NCBI RefSeq assembly: GCF_000225705.1 | Contig: NZ_JH126470.1 | Location: 219,901 to 283,900 of the forward strand | Direction: 5' to 3' | DNA length: 64,000 bases | DNA from: Collinsella tanakaei YIT 12063 | GTDB lineage: Bacteria > Actinomycetota > Coriobacteriia > Coriobacteriales > Coriobacteriaceae | Shown: piece by piece, positions 53,294-62,174 of the stretch | How positions within the stretch are numbered: position 1 is the first letter of the stretch | How the letters are laid out: the number at the start of each line of letters is the position of its first letter | Program-made: the position numbers and the translations under genes | The notes under the pieces: model-generated | Databases searched by the model: none | The model's input: only the letters and a program-made list of their open reading frames with translations | What the model was told of the DNA's origin: nothing

Positions 53294-54775
53294 CTACAGC
53301 GTGAACTCGGCGAATTCGGCGTCAGATCTGCCTGCGGCGGAGGCCGGAGCCGATGCGGCACCCGGCGCCCCTGCGGCACCCGGCGCCACCGTTGCGTCCG
53401 GCGTTGACGTCGCCGCAGCCCCATCCTTTGCGCCGGCGGATCCCAAAAGCTCCGGCAGGGACGTGTTCGGATTCTGGTAGGCAATGTCCAGAAGCTCGAT
53501 GAAGTCTCGGATCACCTCGCGCGGGGTGAGGTGGCTCTCGGCCCCAACTCGTCCAAATTCCGCCGTGAGAAATCCAACCAAGTCCAACTCGGTCAACGCG
53601 GGCGTGTAACCAAAGTAGCCGGCATGTATCTGGGCGAGCTTCTCGATAAGGATCAGCAGCTCCTCGCAGGTGAGGGGGTGCAGGCGGATGATGGGGGCGA
53701 GCATGTCCCTCATACCCTCGCGGGCAAAACGGCCCTGCGTCAAGCGGCTGCGGAGCGCTTCATAGCTAAAGACGCCGCGGCGCCGATCCTCCACAGAGGT
53801 GGGGGTGCCGCCCATGATGATGCCCAGGTGGCGTGCCTTGCCCTGCAGCGTGTCGTTATACATCTGCAGGATCTTCTCGTAGTTGTACTGCCGGCTGATG
53901 GCGTTGGGGATTTTGTACAGGTTGACCAGCTCGTCGATCAGCACCAGCAGGCCACGGTAGCCCGCGCCCTGCAGAAACGCCGCCAGCAGCTTGATGTAGT
54001 CATACCAGTCGTCATCCGTGATGATCGCGGTGCTGCCCAGCTCGCCTTTCGCCTCGGTTTTGGTGCGGTATTCGCCGCGCAGCCATTTGGCGACGTATCC
54101 GCGCATAGCGTCATCGCCTTCAACGGTCGCACGGTAGTACAGCATGAGCATGCGCGAAAAGTCGTACCCATGGACCATCTCTTCAAGCGAGGCGCAAAAC
54201 GCGCGCACCCGCGCTTCGCCGTCCGAGACGGTGCCGTCGGGCGATGCGTCGGCTTGCAAGCCCTGCATGGCGGCGACCCAACGGTCGAGCACCAGCATCA
54301 GCGCGCCGCCTTCTGGACGAGTTTTGGTCGAAAGGTTGCGGATGAGCTCGCGATACGTGGCGAGACCCTGTCCCTGGCCTCCCTGCAGACGGCGCTCCGG
54401 CGACAGGTCGGCATCTGCTACCACAAAGTTTTCGCCCATAGCGTGTGTGCGGATGGTCTGCAACAAGAAGCTTTTGCCGGCACCGTAGCGCCCGACGAGG
54501 AATCTAAACGATGCGCCGCCGTCGGCGATAAGGTCCAGATCGGTCAGCAGCGCGCGTATCTCCGTCTCGCGGCCCACCGTTATGTAGGGCAGGCCGATGC
54601 GCGGTACCACGCCGCCTTTGAGCGAGTTGAGGATGACGGCGGCGATGCGCTTGGGGATGCGCGGCGCGCCGGAGAAGTCGATGGGCCTGGGGGCATCCAT
54701 CGCTGCGCCGGTCGGCGCCGCACCGCCCGCCGTCGCGCCGTTCGCTACGGGGTTTTGTGCCACGGAGCTATCCAT
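53294..54775 (-). CDS. DUF2791/BrxC-BrxD-like ATPase, SngB-like component of a Shango-type system
   Basis: 493 residues from the ATG at 54775, with GGAAGGA 7 bases before it; the frame is open 11 codons further. After an Ala/Gly-rich N-terminus, GLPYITVGRETEIRALL introduces a P-loop ATPase with Walker A FLVGRYGAGKSFLLQTI and a Walker B-like YRGLLVLIDELVNLYKI. Further family blocks are LGIIMGGTPTSVEDRRRGVF, IIRLHPLTCEELLILIEKL and HLTPREVIRDFIELL. DUF2791-type ATPases occur in BREX (BrxC/BrxD) and in Shango as SngB. The start overlaps the end of the TerB-domain gene, so the two are translationally coupled. The C-terminus has an Ala/Pro-rich low-complexity stretch. Confidence 0.85.
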   Translation of the reverse strand: MDSSVAQNPVANGATAGGAAPTGAAMDAPRPIDFSGAPRIPKRIAAVILNSLKGGVVPRIGLPYITVGRETEIRALLTDLDLIADGGASFRFLVGRYGAGKSFLLQTIRTHAMGENFVVADADLSPERRLQGGQGQGLATYRELIRNLSTKTRPEGGALMLVLDRWVAAMQGLQADASPDGTVSDGEARVRAFCASLEEMVHGYDFSRMLMLYYRATVEGDDAMRGYVAKWLRGEYRTKTEAKGELGSTAIITDDDWYDYIKLLAAFLQGAGYRGLLVLIDELVNLYKIPNAISRQYNYEKILQMYNDTLQGKARHLGIIMGGTPTSVEDRRRGVFSYEALRSRLTQGRFAREGMRDMLAPIIRLHPLTCEELLILIEKLAQIHAGYFGYTPALTELDLVGFLTAEFGRVGAESHLTPREVIRDFIELLDIAYQNPNTSLPELLGSAGAKDGAAATSTPDATVAPGAAGAPGAASAPASAAGRSDAEFAEFTL

Positions 54776-56612
54776 TGATGTATCCTTCCACGTCTTCACG
54801 GTAGTCATCTATAAGGTGCACGCCGCCTGCTGTAAAATCCAATATGGTGTCTCCCACCAGGTCGAACGCGGCGTCGTTGATCGCATCTACCAGCATGTCC
54901 TCAGATGTGCCCTCGGGAACGCGGGGCGAGGCTGATCCAGCGAGTAGGTCAGCCAGGTAGGATGCTTGCTCTGGCGTGAACGGCCCACCCTGCAGCGTTG
55001 CGGGCGGCCGGGTCGCCGCAGCCCGCGGCTCCTCGTCCACATGCTTAGCCAAGCTTGGAGATTCTTGCGATGGCGCCGGTCCAGATGCTTGCGGTGGTGC
55101 CGGACGGGAACCGGCGGTGCTCGGCACGTCGACCCCCGCAACCGATGCCGCGCTTTCAAGCAATGCGGACCCGCTCTCCGTCGCATCTCCGCGCTCCTCT
55201 TCGATGAGAAGGGCCTCGCGGGTTTGGGCCGCCGCGCTGCGGATGCCGGAAAGCTTGCTCAAATCGATGTCGATGCGAACCGGTTGGTGCGCGCGTGACC
55301 ATTCAAGCTGGTTTTTGATCTCGGTATCGATCATCTTTTGCAGGTATTTGGGCGTTTTGGTGCCATCCTCGTCCAAAAGGCGCGGCCATTCCCATGCAAT
55401 GCGCATCCTGCGGTCGATCTCCCTTAGGATGTTGCCCAGCTTGATGTTTCGCCCCTGGTCGCAATGGACGCGGTCACACGTCCAGAGGCCCTTGGTGCAG
55501 CGGTAGGACCGAAGCGGGTTGAGGGTCACGTGGGCGTCTGCGTGGGCGCGCTCCTCAAAGAACACCGCCGAGGCGAACATGGTGTAGGGCATCTCTATGC
55601 GCTTGCCAAAGAGAACTTCGACCAGCGTTGCGCCGCGGGTGCTTCGATGGTGCTGGTCAAGGCGGACGAGGACGGAGGCCGTCACGGCGCGCATGTCATC
55701 TTGGTGCTCGCGATAAAACTCGTCCGTATCAATCCGATGGGCGGAGAGCCGCGCCGCGGCGTCAAGCATCGCGCTGGCAACATCGGCGTCCGGGCGGGGG
55801 AGCGGGCCGCTCTTGCGCTTTCTGGCGGTCGTCATCCTTGTCGCCGCTTCAGCCTTCGCGCCCACCGTGTCAGACGGCTCGTCCATCTTGTCCAACCCCG
55901 CGCTCTTGCGGTAGCTCGCGAGCGCTTGGGCAAAGGTGCAAAGCGACGCCTCGAACTCCATGGACGGGGTCTGAGCGAGCAGCTTGGGGTCGAGGTCGTG
56001 GTAGACCACGTAGTCTTGCAGCCATGTCAGCCCATGGCGCTTGATGTCCTTTCCTTCGCCGTCCCATGCGTCGCAAAACCATTTGAGCGCCTCGAAGCCG
56101 CGCACCGGACTGTCGACGCCGATGCCGCAGAGCAGCTCGTAGACGTATACCAGGGCGAAGGCATCTGGCGCGGGCGGGACCTCGCCTGCCCTCACGTGCG
56201 AGCGCCAGGTGAAGTAGCCGCGCAGCTGCCGGTCGCTCATGGCGTTGTACGTGGGGTAATAGGATTTGAAGTTGCCGTGGTAAGGGCAGTCGTCCTCAAA
56301 ATCCGCCATAAAGGAGCCCTGACGCCAGAACAGCTCGGATTCGCTGAGCCATCTGCCGCGCCCGTCCGCTCCGGAATCGTCCCATCGGGATATGGCCCGC
56401 ATCTCGCGGTAGCGCTCCGGAAGATAGCTTGCCATCTGCCTTCCGGTCTTGAGCAGGGGCTCGTCTTGGTAGACGCTGGACGAGAAATGGGAGTTGCCGC
56501 GCGCTTTCTGGTCTAGGACTATTTGGTCGATGAGGGCGCGGGCACGCTCCGCCCGCTGGGAGCACGCCGCCACGTCGGCGAATCGAGCCTGCTTGACCCG
56601 CTTCTCGTCCAT
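54768..56612 (-). CDS. TerB N/C-domain protein, SngA-like component of a Shango-type system
   Basis: 614 residues; the ATG at 56612 follows GGGAGG. The N-terminal half is a TerB-N domain (SELFWRQGSFMADFEDDCPY, FKSYYPTYNAMSDRQLRGYF, FALVYVYELLCGIG). The middle contains charged helices and FEERAHADAHVTLNPLRSYRCTKGLW. The C-terminal part has a TerB-C-like region with a Pro/Ser linker (about 480-540) and a final acidic helix. TerB-domain proteins with a DUF2791 ATPase and Lhr helicase define Shango. Here this gene is the first of a two-gene operon with the ATPase (8-base overlap), with a near-consensus SOS box 113 bases upstream. The helicase gene is 5 kb away on the same strand. Confidence 0.83.
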   Translation of the reverse strand: MDEKRVKQARFADVAACSQRAERARALIDQIVLDQKARGNSHFSSSVYQDEPLLKTGRQMASYLPERYREMRAISRWDDSGADGRGRWLSESELFWRQGSFMADFEDDCPYHGNFKSYYPTYNAMSDRQLRGYFTWRSHVRAGEVPPAPDAFALVYVYELLCGIGVDSPVRGFEALKWFCDAWDGEGKDIKRHGLTWLQDYVVYHDLDPKLLAQTPSMEFEASLCTFAQALASYRKSAGLDKMDEPSDTVGAKAEAATRMTTARKRKSGPLPRPDADVASAMLDAAARLSAHRIDTDEFYREHQDDMRAVTASVLVRLDQHHRSTRGATLVEVLFGKRIEMPYTMFASAVFFEERAHADAHVTLNPLRSYRCTKGLWTCDRVHCDQGRNIKLGNILREIDRRMRIAWEWPRLLDEDGTKTPKYLQKMIDTEIKNQLEWSRAHQPVRIDIDLSKLSGIRSAAAQTREALLIEEERGDATESGSALLESAASVAGVDVPSTAGSRPAPPQASGPAPSQESPSLAKHVDEEPRAAATRPPATLQGGPFTPEQASYLADLLAGSASPRVPEGTSEDMLVDAINDAAFDLVGDTILDFTAGGVHLIDDYREDVEGYING

Positions 56613-56724
56613 ATAGCCTCCCTTCGCGCTCCCTTAGCGTCGCGCTGCCCCTGAATCCATCCGCGGCGCCTGTTTGGTCGCGCGCGGCATCTGCTTTGAG
56701 TAACTATCTATCATAGCATAGACA

Positions 56725-56738
56725 CAAACAGATGTTCG
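56725..56738. promoter_or_regulatory. SOS (LexA/Cheo-type) box upstream of the TerB/ATPase operon
   Basis: On the minus strand CGAACATCTGTTTG matches CGAACRNRYGTTYG at 13 of 14 positions. It lies in the 318-base divergent region between the TerB gene (start 56612) and the MFS gene (start 56931). No other strong feature was seen in that region. Confidence 0.6.
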
Positions 56739-56930
56739 CTCTTTTCGATTCTCGTCGCATCGTTCCCGTACGCGGCGTTGTCGGTTCGCTTGATATGCGT
56801 TAACGATTCCTCAAAGTTTAAAAAATGCTTTTACCCTGCGGCAACGATTCCTTATAATTCACCAACTGGAATAGAGCGCGGACGCTTTTTAGGCGCGGGC
56901 AGTTGGTGCATCTGGGGAATTGGGGGACAT

Positions 56931-58136
56931 ATGATGCAAAAGGGAATCACTCTGCGGCAGTGGCTGCCGCTTTTGGGCATCACGTTTTCGGCGTTCGTGT
57001 TCAATACATCGGAGTTCATGCCCATCGGCCTGCTTACGGATATCGCGGGTACATTTTCACTCACCGAGGCGCAGGCCGGCATCATGATCAGCGTATATGC
57101 CTGGGCGGTTATGATTCTGTCGCTTCCGCTCATGATGGCCGCATCGCGCATCGAGTTTAAAAAGCTGCTGCTCGGCGTCATCGCGTTATTCTCCTTGGGG
57201 CAGTTTCTATCTGCGGCGGCCCCCAGCTACCTTGTGTTGGTGCTTGCCCGATTGGTGGTGGCCAGCGCGCACGCCGTTTTCTGGTCCATCGCCGCGGTGT
57301 GCGCTTCGCGCTTGGTGGACGTGCGCCATAGCTCGCTCGCCGTCAGCATGGTCGCGACCGGAACGTCCATAGCGATGATCTTCGGGCTTCCCATCGGTCG
57401 TGCCATCGGCCTGCTGGTCGGCTGGCGCATGACCTTCACCATCGTCGGGGCGGTCGCCGCGGCTATCGTCTTGTACCTGATGGCGTGCTTCCCCAAGATG
57501 TCCGCGGGCGAGCCGTTCACTCTGCGCCAGCTGCCGTCGCTGCTCAAGAATCGCGTGCTTATGGGCATCTACGCCACCACGATGCTGTTCGCGACGGGCT
57601 ACTACACCGGTTACAGCTACATCGAGCCGTTCTTGCAGCAGGTGGGCGGCATGTCCGACTCGCTCATAACCCTGATGCTCACGGTCTTCGGCATAGCGGG
57701 ACTTGTCGGCAGCGTCGCGATGACGCGCTTTTACGACCGCCGGCGCGCCCTGTTCCTGGCGGGCTCGTGCGCGGGGGTGGCCGCCGGCCTGCTGCTGATG
57801 CGTCTCACCGCTTCTGCGCCCGTCGTGTTCGGCGTCGCCTGCGCGGTGTGGGGCATGTTCGCCACCACGTTCAGCATCGCCTACCAGTCCGAGATCATCC
57901 GCTGCTGCGATAAGGACTCCTCGACCGTTGCCATGTCCATTTTCTCGGGCATCTTCAACCTGGGTATCGGCTCGGGAACGGCGCTGGGCGGCGCGGTGGT
58001 GTCCGGGGTGGGCATCGGTTTCATCGGGTTCGTCGGGGGCGCGATCGCATTGGGCTCGCTTCTGCTGAGCGTCCTGACCGTTCTTCGCCCACTTGCCGCG
58101 GCGGGCGCGCCCGCCGCCGGGTCTCGCGACGCCTAG
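56931..58136 (+). CDS. MFS efflux transporter (sugar-efflux / AraJ-SotB type)
   Basis: 401 residues from ATG 56931; the next codon is also ATG, and the GGGGGA at 56922-56927 is better spaced for it. Twelve membrane segments are predicted by hydrophobicity. The first carries the block LGITFSAFVFNTSEFMPIGL, typical of the SotB/YdeA/AraJ (DHA1) group; loop 2-3 and the LPIGRAIGLLVGWR motif also fit. These pumps export sugars or drugs with proton antiport; the substrate is unknown. It is divergent from the TerB operon and followed by coaE. Confidence 0.88.
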   Translation: MMQKGITLRQWLPLLGITFSAFVFNTSEFMPIGLLTDIAGTFSLTEAQAGIMISVYAWAVMILSLPLMMAASRIEFKKLLLGVIALFSLGQFLSAAAPSYLVLVLARLVVASAHAVFWSIAAVCASRLVDVRHSSLAVSMVATGTSIAMIFGLPIGRAIGLLVGWRMTFTIVGAVAAAIVLYLMACFPKMSAGEPFTLRQLPSLLKNRVLMGIYATTMLFATGYYTGYSYIEPFLQQVGGMSDSLITLMLTVFGIAGLVGSVAMTRFYDRRRALFLAGSCAGVAAGLLLMRLTASAPVVFGVACAVWGMFATTFSIAYQSEIIRCCDKDSSTVAMSIFSGIFNLGIGSGTALGGAVVSGVGIGFIGFVGGAIALGSLLLSVLTVLRPLAAAGAPAAGSRDA

Positions 58137-58274
58137 AGCGCGAGGCCTCGCCCGCGTGGTCTGCGGTGCCGTTCCCTCGCGGGGCCCTGTCGCTTGCGGC
58201 GCTCGCGTGTAATTAGGACGAAGACTTCTGCCGCGCTTACGCCCGGATGCGCTTTTGAGCAACAATAGGTAACC

Positions 58275-58916
58275 ATGATTACTTTCTTTCTCATAGGAAA
58301 CATCGCCTCGGGCAAATCCACGGCCGCTCGCTACCTCGAGCGTCGCGGCGCCATGCGTATCGACCTTGACCAGCTGGCCAAAGACCTCTATCAGCCCGGC
58401 TCCGCCGTTGTGGACGCTATCGCGGAGGAGTTTGGCTGGGACGTGCTCGACGCCATGGGCGGCATCGACCGGGCCGTCCTCGCCCGCCGTGCGTTCGATA
58501 CGCCGGAGGACGCCGCGCGGCTCAACGCCATCGTCCATCCCATCTTGCTGGAGCAGCTGGGGCTTCGCTTGCTGCCGGCTAATTGTTGCTCGGTCATGGT
58601 TCCGGAGCACCAGCTTGCTGTGGTGGAGATTTCCGCCCCCGCGGGCTTCACCGATGCGTTCGCGCTGGCGGACGAAGTGATTGCTGTGACGGCCCCGCTG
58701 GAGACGCGACGCCTTCGCGCCGTGGAGCGGGGCATGGATGCCGATGATTTCGATCGCCGTGCGGAATGCCAGCCCTCTGAGGATGACTTGATCGCGATGG
58801 CGACTTGCGTTATCGACAACGCGCTTGCAGATGATTCGCTGTTCCGCGAGCTCGATGCGCTGGTCGATCACTACAACCTCGATCTGCCGGCTGCGGAGGA
58901 GAGTCTCCATGGCTAA
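58275..58916 (+). CDS. coaE: Dephospho-CoA kinase
   Basis: 213 residues from ATG 58275. It performs the last step of coenzyme A synthesis, phosphorylating the 3'-hydroxyl of dephospho-CoA. The P-loop is FLIGNIASGKSTAARYL (Asn in place of the usual Gly-Thr-x), followed by RIDLDQLAKDLYQPGS (substrate-binding DxD-like) and DRAVLARRAFDTPEDAARLNAIVHP, a family hallmark. The later EISAPAG segment replaces the common VPLLFE, a slight divergence. It overlaps the next gene by 8 bases, so kinase and lytic transglycosylase are co-translated. Confidence 0.88.
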   Translation: MITFFLIGNIASGKSTAARYLERRGAMRIDLDQLAKDLYQPGSAVVDAIAEEFGWDVLDAMGGIDRAVLARRAFDTPEDAARLNAIVHPILLEQLGLRLLPANCCSVMVPEHQLAVVEISAPAGFTDAFALADEVIAVTAPLETRRLRAVERGMDADDFDRRAECQPSEDDLIAMATCVIDNALADDSLFRELDALVDHYNLDLPAAEESLHG

Positions 58917-59493
58917 CCGACCTCGCCTGCTGGCGTGGTACCGCGTGCTGCCCATGTTGGCCGTGGCCGTGGTGGGCGGCGTCTCGGCGGCGTACTCCTA
59001 TGCGCCGTCGCTGATGGTAAGCGCCATTTTCCCCTTAAAATATGAGGAGCAGATCGCTCAGTCCGCTTCCGCCCACGGGGTCGACCCCTATCTGGTTTCG
59101 GCCGTAATCGAGACCGAGTCCGGATGGGACCCCGATGCAAAGTCCAGCCAGGGCGCGCGCGGGCTTATGCAGCTTATGCCCGAGACCGCCCAGGATATGG
59201 TGGACAAGGGCTTGGTCGACGGCTCGCTCTATTCCGCGGACGACCTCGAGGACCCCGCGGTCAACATCGAGTTCGGCAGTGCCTACCTTTCCTATCTCAT
59301 CACGTATTTCAACGGGTCGGCGGACCGGGCCATCGCCGCTTACAACGGCGGGATGGGCAACGTCGATGATTGGGTCCAGCAGGATACGTCGTTGCATAAC
59401 GCGATTACCTTCCCGGAGACGCAGGCCTACCTTATCCGCGTCAACAACGCGCACGATCGCTATCGTCAGCTCTATCCGGACGCGTTCATGTAG
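58909..59493 (+). CDS. Lytic transglycosylase (SLT domain), membrane-anchored
   Basis: 194 residues from ATG 58909; GGAGGA lies 8 bases upstream inside coaE. An N-terminal uncleaved signal-anchor (VLPMLAVAVVGGVSAAYSYA) is followed by the SLT catalytic domain: SAVIETESGWDPDAKS with the catalytic Glu, GARGLMQLMPETAQDM, FGSAYLSYLI and RAIAAYNGG. It cleaves the peptidoglycan glycan strand to give anhydro-muropeptides, outside the membrane. The coaE-SLT arrangement is coupled by overlap, without an obvious metabolic link. Confidence 0.92.
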   Translation: MANRPRLLAWYRVLPMLAVAVVGGVSAAYSYAPSLMVSAIFPLKYEEQIAQSASAHGVDPYLVSAVIETESGWDPDAKSSQGARGLMQLMPETAQDMVDKGLVDGSLYSADDLEDPAVNIEFGSAYLSYLITYFNGSADRAIAAYNGGMGNVDDWVQQDTSLHNAITFPETQAYLIRVNNAHDRYRQLYPDAFM

Positions 59494-59616
59494 GCTCCCC
59501 GCCTCCCCGTATGTCAATCTGCCAACGCATCGTGGTGCGCTTGCGCGTATACGGTGCGCGGTTTTGCGGTACATGGCAAAATGGTTGTGAACACAGCGTT
59601 CAAAGAGGGGAGAGCA

Positions 59617-61866
59617 ATGGAGAACTTCGAGGTCGAACGCGTAGGCGGGGAGCTTCGCCGCTTCGGTGTCACGGGAGAGCTGGCCGCTTTCGAGGTCGTT
59701 TCGCCCTTCGAGCCGTCCGGCGACCAGCCCCAAGCCATCGAATCGCTGGTCAAAGGCGTAAAAGACGGAGACCGCTACCAGGTGCTGCTGGGCGTTACCG
59801 GTTCGGGCAAAACCTTCACCATGGCAAAGACCATCGAGGCGCTGGGCAAGCCCACGCTCGTGATGGCACCCAACAAGACGCTTGCCGCGCAGCTTGCAAG
59901 CGAGCTCAAGGAGTTCTTCCCGCATAACGCGGTGGTCTACTTCGTCTCCTACTACGATTACTACCAGCCAGAAGCCTACGTTCCGCAGTCAGATACCTAT
60001 ATCGAGAAGGACTCCTCCATCAACGAGGAGGTCGAGATGCTGCGCCACCAGGCCACGGCCTCGCTGCTGTCCCGCCGCGACGTCATCGTGGTCGCGTCCG
60101 TGTCCTGCATCTACGGCATCGGTAGCCCGGAAGACTATGCGGGTCTGGCGCCCAACGTGGACAAGAAGGTGCCGCTCGAGCGCGACGAGTTCATCCACTG
60201 CCTCATCGACATCCAGTACGACCGCAACGACTACGATCTGTCACGCGGCTGCTTCCGTGTGCGCGGCGATGTGGTCGACGTCTACCCGCCCTATGCCGAG
60301 CACCCTTTGCGTTTCGAGTTCTTTGGCGACGAGGTCGAGCTGATCGCGGAGATCGACGAGGTCACGGGCGAGATCCTGCGCGAGTACGACGCCATCCCCG
60401 TATGGCCCGCCTCCCACTACGTTACCGAGAAGCCCAAGGTCACGGCCGCCCTCAAGACCATCGAGGAAGAGCTGGAGCACCGCGTGGCGGAACTCAAGGC
60501 GGAGGACAAGCTCCTGGAGGCCCAGCGCCTGCAGCAGCGCACGGATTACGACCTTGAGATGCTCGAGACCATGGGCTTCACCAACGGCATCGAGAACTAC
60601 TCGCGCCACCTGGACGGCCGCAAGCCCGGCGAGCCCCCGTTCACGCTCATCGATTACTTCCCCAAGGACATGGTCTGCATCATCGACGAGAGCCACGTCA
60701 CCGTGCCGCAGATCCGCGGCATGCACGAGGGCGACCGCTCGCGTAAGGTCACGCTGGTCGAGCACGGTTTCCGCCTGCCGTCCGCCCTGGACAACCGCCC
60801 GCTTCGCTTCGACGAGTTCGAGGCGCGCATCCCGCAGTTCATCTACGTCTCGGCCACGCCGGGCGACTACGAGCTGCGCGTGAGCCAAAACAACGTGGAA
60901 CAGATCATTCGCCCCACCGGCCTGCTTGATCCCAAGATCGACGTGCGCCCCGTGCGCGGTCAGATCGATGATTTGCTGGACGAGATAAAGGTCCGCACCG
61001 CCCGCCATGAGCGCGTGCTTGTCACCACGCTTACCAAGCGCATGGCCGAGGACCTCACCGACCACCTGCTCGACGCCGGCGTCAAGGTCAACTACATGCA
61101 CTCGGACACCGCCACGCTGGACCGCGTCGAGATCCTGCGCGACCTGCGCGCCGGCAAGATCGACGTGCTGGTTGGCATCAACCTGCTGCGCGAGGGCCTG
61201 GACCTGCCGGAGGTCTCGCTGGTCGCCATCCTCGACGCGGACAAAGAGGGCTTTCTGCGCAACCGCCGCTCTCTCATCCAGACCATCGGCCGCGCCGCGC
61301 GCAACGCGGAGGGCGAGGTCATCATGTACGCGGACACCATCACGGACTCCATGCGCGAGGCAATCGACGAGACGGCGCGCCGCCGCGAGATCCAGATGGC
61401 CTACAACAAGGAGCATGGCATCGAGCCCAAGACCGTCCGCAAGGCCATCAACGATATTTCGAGCTTTATCGCTGAGGCCTCGGAGACCCTGGGCAAGCGC
61501 GACCGCAGCCGCGGCGACTCACTGGGCCACGGCGAGTTCTTCACCCCGGCGGGCGAGGGCGGGGCGGATGCGGCTCCCGGCGTGGAGGCCTCCGATGGCC
61601 AGCGCCTGGCGCAAGAGCTTTCCGAGCTTCCTCCCGACGAGCTGCAGCGCATCATCGCCCAGATGGAGGATGACATGCGCAGCGCCTCGGAGGCCATGGA
61701 CTTCGAGGAGGCAGCCCGTCTGCGCGACGCGGTGGTGCATCTCAAGGCCCTGGCAGAAGGCACCAGCGAGGACGAGGTGATCGAGCGACTTCGCCGTGAC
61801 GCCCGCAAGGGGTCCAAGTTCGCAAGCGGCCGCGTTCGCAAGGGTGCCAGGTTCGGTAAGAGCTAG
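59617..61866 (+). CDS. uvrB: Excinuclease ABC subunit B
   Basis: 749 residues from ATG 59617 behind AGAGGGGAGAG. It is the damage-verifying helicase-like subunit of nucleotide excision repair. Motifs: Walker [14 protein letters not shown], the beta-hairpin [12 protein letters not shown] that clamps [12 protein letters not shown] (II), [34 protein letters not shown] (V), QTIGRAARN (VI), and a C-terminal UVR motif ([20 protein letters not shown]) that binds UvrC/UvrA. The tail is basic. A GAAC-N5-GTTC sequence just upstream resembles an SOS box but has the wrong spacing. Confidence 0.97.
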   Translation: MENFEVERVGGELRRFGVTGELAAFEVVSPFEPSGDQPQAIESLVKGVKDGDRYQVLLGVTGSGKTFTMAKTIEALGKPTLVMAPNKTLAAQLASELKEFFPHNAVVYFVSYYDYYQPEAYVPQSDTYIEKDSSINEEVEMLRHQATASLLSRRDVIVVASVSCIYGIGSPEDYAGLAPNVDKKVPLERDEFIHCLIDIQYDRNDYDLSRGCFRVRGDVVDVYPPYAEHPLRFEFFGDEVELIAEIDEVTGEILREYDAIPVWPASHYVTEKPKVTAALKTIEEELEHRVAELKAEDKLLEAQRLQQRTDYDLEMLETMGFTNGIENYSRHLDGRKPGEPPFTLIDYFPKDMVCIIDESHVTVPQIRGMHEGDRSRKVTLVEHGFRLPSALDNRPLRFDEFEARIPQFIYVSATPGDYELRVSQNNVEQIIRPTGLLDPKIDVRPVRGQIDDLLDEIKVRTARHERVLVTTLTKRMAEDLTDHLLDAGVKVNYMHSDTATLDRVEILRDLRAGKIDVLVGINLLREGLDLPEVSLVAILDADKEGFLRNRRSLIQTIGRAARNAEGEVIMYADTITDSMREAIDETARRREIQMAYNKEHGIEPKTVRKAINDISSFIAEASETLGKRDRSRGDSLGHGEFFTPAGEGGADAAPGVEASDGQRLAQELSELPPDELQRIIAQMEDDMRSASEAMDFEEAARLRDAVVHLKALAEGTSEDEVIERLRRDARKGSKFASGRVRKGARFGKS

Positions 61867-61926
61867 CGGTATTTTTGGACGATGAACGGGGCCGCTTGGG
61901 TTTTCTCCCGGGGTGCGTTCGCCGCT

Positions 61927-62006
61927 GTGGGGCCGCCCGGGATTTCCGTCTGGGGTGTGTTCGGCGCGTTGCGCCTCAGAACACCCCGGCGGAAACACGG
62001 GCGGCC
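61927..62006. repeat. Long stem-loop downstream of uvrB
   Basis: Arms 61927-61960 and 61977-62006 pair over about 30 positions with a few bulges (GGGGCCGCCCG outermost), and the loop itself contains GGCGC-GTT-GCGCC. A further diverged direct copy of the inner part (CCCGGGGTGCGTTCGCCGC) precedes it at about 61904. There is no T run, so it is not a canonical terminator. Confidence 0.7.
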
Positions 62007-62050
62007 CCTGCGTATCCACAATCCCAGGTAAACCCCCATGCGGTTGAGAT

Positions 62051-62117
62051 GTTTAAGATCGTTTAAGGGTGTTTAAGACTGTTTAAAAACATTTAAGACT
62101 ATTTAAAACTGTTTTGC
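62051..62117 (+). repeat. Seven 10 bp phased repeats of GTTTAAGACT upstream of an ATPase gene
   Basis: Units start at exactly 62051, 62061, 62071, 62081, 62091, 62101 and 62111: GTTTAAGATC, GTTTAAGGGT, GTTTAAGACT, GTTTAAAAAC, ATTTAAGACT, ATTTAAAACT, GTTTTGCATT. A period of one helical turn places A/T runs on one face of the DNA, as in bent DNA or a cooperative protein-binding array. It ends about 58 bases before the ATG at 62175. Confidence 0.85.
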
Positions 62118-62174
62118 ATTATTTGGGTACTATATGAGTGTGTTACTTACGAATGTGGGCGGGGAGGGGTATTT

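Noticed and set aside
59588..59602. GAACACAGCGTTC just upstream of uvrB as a LexA box
   Set aside because: The half-sites GAAC and GTTC are 5 bases apart instead of 4, so it does not fit the SOS consensus even though uvrB is a classic SOS gene.
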